Below are positions 60,589 to 64,000 of a stretch of 64,000 bases of DNA, piece by piece. Every line of letters starts with the position of its first letter. Position 1 is the first letter of the stretch. The notes beneath the pieces were generated by a model. It worked only from the letters and a program-made list of their open reading frames with translations. It did no database searches and was not told where the DNA came from. Origin of the DNA: DATJKD01 sp963834855 (GTDB lineage Bacteria; Pseudomonadota; Gammaproteobacteria; Steroidobacterales; Steroidobacteraceae); the NCBI GenBank assembly GCA_963834855.1, contig CAWIDH010000035.1:1-64000 (forward strand), given 5' to 3'. The position numbers and the translations under genes were made by a program.

Positions 60589-61839
60589 TTACTCGTTGCA
60601 GGCCCCGTATGCGCCCGGGTATGCGAGGCTGCCCGGCGCGCGGCGGCGGGCCGTATCCGGATGCACATACTCGAATGCCGGACGCAGGTCGTCCGGCGCG
60701 TCGAGGTGCGCCTGTTCGTCACCGGGCTCGATCTCCCCCCGGCGCAGGCGGAAGTCGAGCCCGCGCGGGTCGGCGAAGACGCGCGCAGGGACGGTCCGGT
60801 TGCCGCGTGCCTCGGCCGGCCCGCGGATGTCCTGCCCGGCGGCGCCCGAGAACAGGTTGCCGACGACGAGCGCAGGCTGCGGTGAGCGATTGACGATGAA
60901 CACCGGTTGGCTGCGGGCGCTGTAGAACGTGTTCCAGGCGACGCGCAAACGTCCCACCGGCGGGCGGCCCTTGTCCTCCGCGCCATAGCTCAGGATCGCG
61001 CCGTTCGGACTCGCCGCAGACTGCACGATCAGGTTGCCGATGACGGTCGTGTCGGTGCTGCGCGGGAAGTCGAGCTCGTAGCTCGATGGCCCCGCAGGCT
61101 CGTCGGCGAGCCGGTTGTATACGATCACGTTGCGCTTCGCGCGGCTTTTCAGCAGGTGCCCGATGTGCGCGCCGTACGAGCTCGAATAGCGCAATTCGAA
61201 CCGACCGATCGCGCCGACGTAGAGGTTATGGGCCTGGCCACTGGCGTGCCCGTTGCGCGCGAACTCGCTGAACTCGATCAACAGCTCCTGTGCGGGGTCA
61301 TTGTCGGTCAGTATTCCCATGTCGCTGTCATGAAAGTAACCGGCTCGGACCGTCAGGCGATCCCCCTGCATCCGGATCCCCGCGCCGTTGTGGATCGGGA
61401 TCCGCGCGCCCGAGAACTCGACGTTCTCGATCACGACGTCGTCGCCGTTGATGACCCAGATCGCCTTGCCCTGCGCGAGTGTCTTGCCGGCGATGAGGTG
61501 CGGTCGGCCGTCGACGCCGCGCAGCAGCAGCCGGTGCTGCGTCCAGACCGCGCGTTCCTCCGGGTACTCGCCCGGATCGATCAGGATCGCATCGCCGTCC
61601 TTCGCGGCGCGCACCGCGTCCCTGGGGCTCGTGAACTTGCGGCCCGGGCCGACCCGCAGGATGCGCCGACCGGGCTCGAGCGGCGCCGGCTCGTACCGCA
61701 GCGACCCCGTCGGCGGGGTGCCGCAGCTATCGCCCGCAGCGACCGCGGCTACCAGGCTCAGCGTCAGGCCGGCGAGCCAGGGGATCAGGTGACGGGCGGT
61801 CGGTACCTCGCTATTTCTTGAATTCATCCGGCGAGACAT
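60589..61839 (-). CDS. secreted right-handed parallel beta-helix protein
   Basis: About 416 residues. Signal peptide from ATG 61839 or 61827 (core LIPWLAGLTLSLVAAVAAG). The repeat pattern is typical of pectate-lyase-like helices: FTSPRDAVRAAKDGDAILI, DVVIENVEFSGARIPIHNG, RMQGDRLTVRAGYFHDSDMG, ELLIEFSEFARNGHASG, NVIVYNRLADEPAG, TTVIGNLIVQSAASPNG, LRVAWNTFYSARSQPVFIVN. There is no Ig domain or lipobox, so it differs from the riboswitch-linked beta-helix proteins. It probably binds or cleaves acidic polysaccharide. Start overlaps the regulator gene upstream by up to 29 bases, suggesting coupling. Intact. Confidence 0.8.
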   Translation of the reverse strand: MSRRMNSRNSEVPTARHLIPWLAGLTLSLVAAVAAGDSCGTPPTGSLRYEPAPLEPGRRILRVGPGRKFTSPRDAVRAAKDGDAILIDPGEYPEERAVWTQHRLLLRGVDGRPHLIAGKTLAQGKAIWVINGDDVVIENVEFSGARIPIHNGAGIRMQGDRLTVRAGYFHDSDMGILTDNDPAQELLIEFSEFARNGHASGQAHNLYVGAIGRFELRYSSSYGAHIGHLLKSRAKRNVIVYNRLADEPAGPSSYELDFPRSTDTTVIGNLIVQSAASPNGAILSYGAEDKGRPPVGRLRVAWNTFYSARSQPVFIVNRSPQPALVVGNLFSGAAGQDIRGPAEARGNRTVPARVFADPRGLDFRLRRGEIEPGDEQAHLDAPDDLRPAFEYVHPDTARRRAPGSLAYPGAYGACNE

Positions 61840-63109
61840 TGTGCCGCGTCAGCAGCTTGTAGAAATCCGTTCGATTGCGCTTGGCGAGGCGCGCCGCCTG
61901 AGAGACATTGCCCCCGGTGATCTGCAGCAACTGCGTCAGATAGCCGCGCGTGAACTCGTCACGCGCCTCGTCGAAGGAGGGCATGCGCGTCGTCTGGCCC
62001 ATGGCCTGCTTGACCAGCTCCGGCGTGATCACCGCGCCGACGGCGAGCGACGCTACCTCGCGGACGACCTGCCGCAGCTCGCGCACGTTGCCGGGCCAGC
62101 TCGCGGCGGCCAGCACCTCCATCGCCTGCGGGGACATGCTGCGCCGGGTCTGCCCCGACTCCGTCGCGATCTCGTCGAGGAAACGCGCGACCAGCAGCGG
62201 AATGTCCTCGCGTCGCTTCGCCAGCGGGGGCAGGTCGAGGTGCAATCCATTCAACCGGTCGAACAGACCTTCCGAAAACTGCTGGGCGGCAACCAGCTCG
62301 TCGAGCCGCCGCTCGCTGGTCACGACCACGCGCACACCGGGTCGCGGCGTGCCGCCGACGGCTTCGGGCGGCGGTGTAACCGGCAGCGCCTCCGCCAGGC
62401 CGAGCTGCAGCACCTCGGGCAGCGCGTCTATGTTCCGCAGGAAGACCGTGCCGCCTTCGGCATCCCGCAGCACTGCGGCCAGCCGCTCGGCACCCGACTC
62501 GGGCGCGAGCAGGCCGCAGTCCATCGCGACGAAGGGCCCGTCGCGGCGCGCGCTGAAGGTGTGGATCGCCCTCGCGAGCGGCTCCTTGCCGGTACCGGAC
62601 TCACCCGTCAGCAGCACCGCCGTGTCGGTATTCGCGACCATGCGCGCCTTGGCGAGCAGGTCCGACAGCTGGGAATTCCGCGTCAGGAATTCCGTCTGCC
62701 ATTCCTCGCTCGCGTCGACGAAGCCGGAGGTCCTGAGCGCGCGGCGCACTTCCGCGAGCAGGTGGTCCTTCTCCAGCGGCTTGGTCAGGAACGCGAACGC
62801 GCCCGACTGCGTGGCGCGGACCGCGTCGGGTATCGTGCCGTGCGCGGTCAGCAGGATGACGCTCAGCCCGGGCCAGCGTTTCTGCAGCTCCTTGAGCAGG
62901 CCGATGCCGTCCAGCTCGGCCATGCGCAGGTCGGAGATCACCAGATCGGGCCGGAAGAGCGCCGCCGAGTCGAGCGCGCTTGCCGCGCTTGCAACGGGTT
63001 CCACCTCGTATTTTTCCGAGCGCAGGCGGATGGTCAGCAGGCGCAGCAGGCCCGGATCGTCGTCGACGACCAGGATCCGCGCCGGCCGGTTCTTCCGGTT
63101 CGCGGTCAC
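61811..63109 (-). CDS. GlrR/QseF-like response regulator with degenerate AAA+ domain
   Basis: 432 residues from GTG 63109. The receiver domain (ILVVDDDPGLLRLLTIRLRS; phospho-acceptor Asp60 in VISDLRM; conserved Lys in FLTKPLEKD) is normal. The NtrC-type AAA+ domain keeps Walker A (TGESGTGKEPLARAI, about 168-182) but lacks the GAFTGA sigma-54 loop. The segment between MDCGLL and GGTVFL is only 17 residues. Walker B reads FLRN (223-226) where DE is expected. The C-terminal FDEARDEFTRGYLTQLLQIT, GGNVSQAARLAKRNRTDFYK and LLTRHNVSPDEFKK match GlrR closely. It is in frame throughout, so this is not a frameshift artefact. It probably binds DNA but should not drive sigma-54. Confidence 0.85.
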   Translation of the reverse strand: MTANRKNRPARILVVDDDPGLLRLLTIRLRSEKYEVEPVASAASALDSAALFRPDLVISDLRMAELDGIGLLKELQKRWPGLSVILLTAHGTIPDAVRATQSGAFAFLTKPLEKDHLLAEVRRALRTSGFVDASEEWQTEFLTRNSQLSDLLAKARMVANTDTAVLLTGESGTGKEPLARAIHTFSARRDGPFVAMDCGLLAPESGAERLAAVLRDAEGGTVFLRNIDALPEVLQLGLAEALPVTPPPEAVGGTPRPGVRVVVTSERRLDELVAAQQFSEGLFDRLNGLHLDLPPLAKRREDIPLLVARFLDEIATESGQTRRSMSPQAMEVLAAASWPGNVRELRQVVREVASLAVGAVITPELVKQAMGQTTRMPSFDEARDEFTRGYLTQLLQITGGNVSQAARLAKRNRTDFYKLLTRHNVSPDEFKK

Positions 63110-63756
63110 GGCGGCGTCGGGTCGGGGGTCGCCGCAGTCCCATCGTCCCGCTCCATCAGCGATTTCTCCATGTCGGCGATCGCATCCAGCTTCTGCTGGA
63201 TCGTGTCGCGCTCGCGGCGGATGCCGGGCCAGGTCCGCGGACATCGCATTGATGCGGGCCTGGGCCTCCGCTTCCGTGGCGCGCATGCGCGCGTCGGCGT
63301 CGCTCCGCGTGCGGGCGAGGTCGGCATACTGCTGCACGCGCGCGGTGAATTCGCGCTGGAATGCCGTGGCGAGGCGCAGCTCGTCGGTGGACAGCCCCTG
63401 GGGCGCAGCCAGCAGACCCGCGAGCAGCCGGCTGGCCTCGAGCGGGTTGCTGTCGTCGTGGCCGGGCGTGCCGAGGACCAGGGCGTAGCGCAGGACGTTC
63501 GCCGGGGTCTGCGCCTGTTGCCAGGCGCCGCGCGCGCTCTGCAGGGTCGCCTGCTGGCGAAGGGTGTCGCCAGGCGTCATGCCGTCGAGGGCCTCCAGGT
63601 ACTCGCTGACCGGCACTGCGGACTGTGCAGTTGACGTCGCCGACGATTCCGAGCCCGCCGGCGCCCGTTCGGGACCCGCCTGGCAGGCCGTCAGCAGGCA
63701 GACAAGGAGTGCAGCCGGGAGCGGGCCCGGCAGGGGATGGGTCGGCTTGCGCGCAT
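63106..63756 (-). CDS. QseG-like lipoprotein (frameshifted)
   Basis: About 216 residues. ATG 63756 (MRASRP), then a frame change, then a hydrophobic signal with lipobox LLTAC and QAGPERAPAG. The mature part begins SEYLEALDGMTPGDTLRQQA, continues with NVLRYALVLGTPGHDDSNPL and a long coiled coil (TARVQQYADLARTRSDADAR, AEAQARINAMSADLA, then in another frame RERDTIQQKLDAIADMEKSL) and ends in a Pro/Asp tail. Such a lipoprotein sits between glrK and glrR in many gammaproteobacteria. Here its stop overlaps the GlrR-like start (GTGA) but no glrK lies upstream within the window. Frame changes are near 63725 and 63220. Confidence 0.7.
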
Positions 63757-63805
63757 CGTCCGCTCATGCGCGCCTATCGTACCGTGACCGCGGGCCCGCC
63801 GACCT

Positions 63806-63840
63806 CAAACAAAAAAGCGGCGATCTTTCGATCGCCGCTT
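63806..63840 (-). terminator. intrinsic terminator of the right-end PEP-CTERM gene
   Basis: On the minus strand AAGCGGCGATC, GAAA loop, GATCGCCGCTT and a T-rich tail TTTTGTTTG. It is a perfect 11-bp stem with GNRA loop, 28 bases after the stop at 63868. It separates the PEP-CTERM gene from the QseG-like gene, so the latter needs its own promoter. Confidence 0.9.
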
Positions 63841-63867
63841 CTTATCAGGAGAGACTCGTAGGACGAG

Positions 63868-64000
63868 TTACATCTTGCGCTCAGCTCTCGACGACGCCGG
63901 GCGATGAGGCCCATGCCAAGGAGACCGAATCCGAGCAGTGCCAGCGTGCCCGGTTCCGGGACTTTGAACGGCGACGAAGACAGTTGACCCGTATAGGCGC
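63868..64000 (-). CDS. PEP-CTERM protein, C-terminal part (runs off the window)
   Basis: Only the last about 44 residues lie in the window. They include VPEPGTLALLGFGLLGMGLI and the basic tail ARRRR, the complete PEP-CTERM sorting signal. The predicted stop TAA at 63868-63870 follows AERKM if one base is missing near 63885; without that shift the frame runs on through the terminator. The rest of the gene is beyond the right edge. It is a substrate for XrtA encoded at 32695. Confidence 0.8.
   Translation of the reverse strand, partial: RLYGSTVFVAVQSPGTGHAGTARIRSPWHGPHRPASSRAERKM

Overview
The window is about 64 kb of GC-rich DNA (high-GC codon use almost throughout) from a proteobacterium, most likely a gammaproteobacterium. 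The evidence is the complete exosortase A (XrtA/EpsH) type exopolysaccharide locus, the PrsK/PrsR/PrsT regulatory set, a QseG-GlrR type pair, and gltX next to tRNA genes. No species call is possible from the sequence alone. Single-base frameshifts are very frequent, even in the essential gltX and in one tRNA, so many apparently broken genes are probably intact genes in an indel-rich assembly. Frameshifted genes are therefore given as one feature across their frames.

Layout. 0-8 kb: a lipoprotein, a patch of decayed gene ends (IS91-like, short-chain dehydrogenase, SLC13 transporter), then GDP-mannose supply (manC, manB) with a sulfotransferase remnant and a Wzx-type flippase between them, and a PEP-CTERM protein behind a sigma-54 promoter. 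8-16.6 kb: tRNA-Val, gltX, three minus-strand genes for Ig-repeat secreted proteins, each behind a class-I cyclic-di-GMP riboswitch, then tRNA-Ala and tRNA-Glu. 16.9-41 kb: the core plus-strand exosortase/EPS run (sugar transferase, prsK, prsR, prsT, export lipoprotein, chain-length protein, tyrosine kinase, outer-membrane barrel protein, deacetylase, FemAB-like protein, glycosyltransferases, xrtA-epsI fusion, amidotransferase, O-antigen-ligase-like protein, second deacetylase).

41-52 kb: an accessory section with a glutaminase-deficient asparagine synthase-like protein, a TPR protein, a GNAT, a kelch-like protein, acyl carrier protein, two alpha/beta hydrolases, a sulfotransferase, an ATP-grasp protein of lower GC with an acyl-CoA dehydrogenase remnant, and a glycosyltransferase. 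52-56.4 kb: a second riboswitch-controlled unit (Ig/beta-helix protein and Ig/kelch protein). 56.4-60.5 kb: PLP decarboxylase and AMP-forming acyl ligase of the exosortase A system and a third deacetylase. 60.6-64 kb: a beta-helix protein, a GlrR-like regulator with a degenerate AAA+ domain, a QseG-like lipoprotein and the end of another PEP-CTERM gene.

How it fits together (inference). GDP-mannose and other sugars are built on a lipid carrier by the sugar transferase and glycosyltransferases, decorated (amidation, acylation, sulfation, deacetylation), polymerised and exported. XrtA sorts PEP-CTERM proteins whose transcription is probably driven by PrsK/PrsR and sigma-54. On top of this, four cyclic-di-GMP riboswitches control five secreted Ig, beta-helix and kelch proteins that look like matrix-binding or glycan-processing factors. 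This second-messenger layer wired into an exosortase locus is the most interesting feature of the window.
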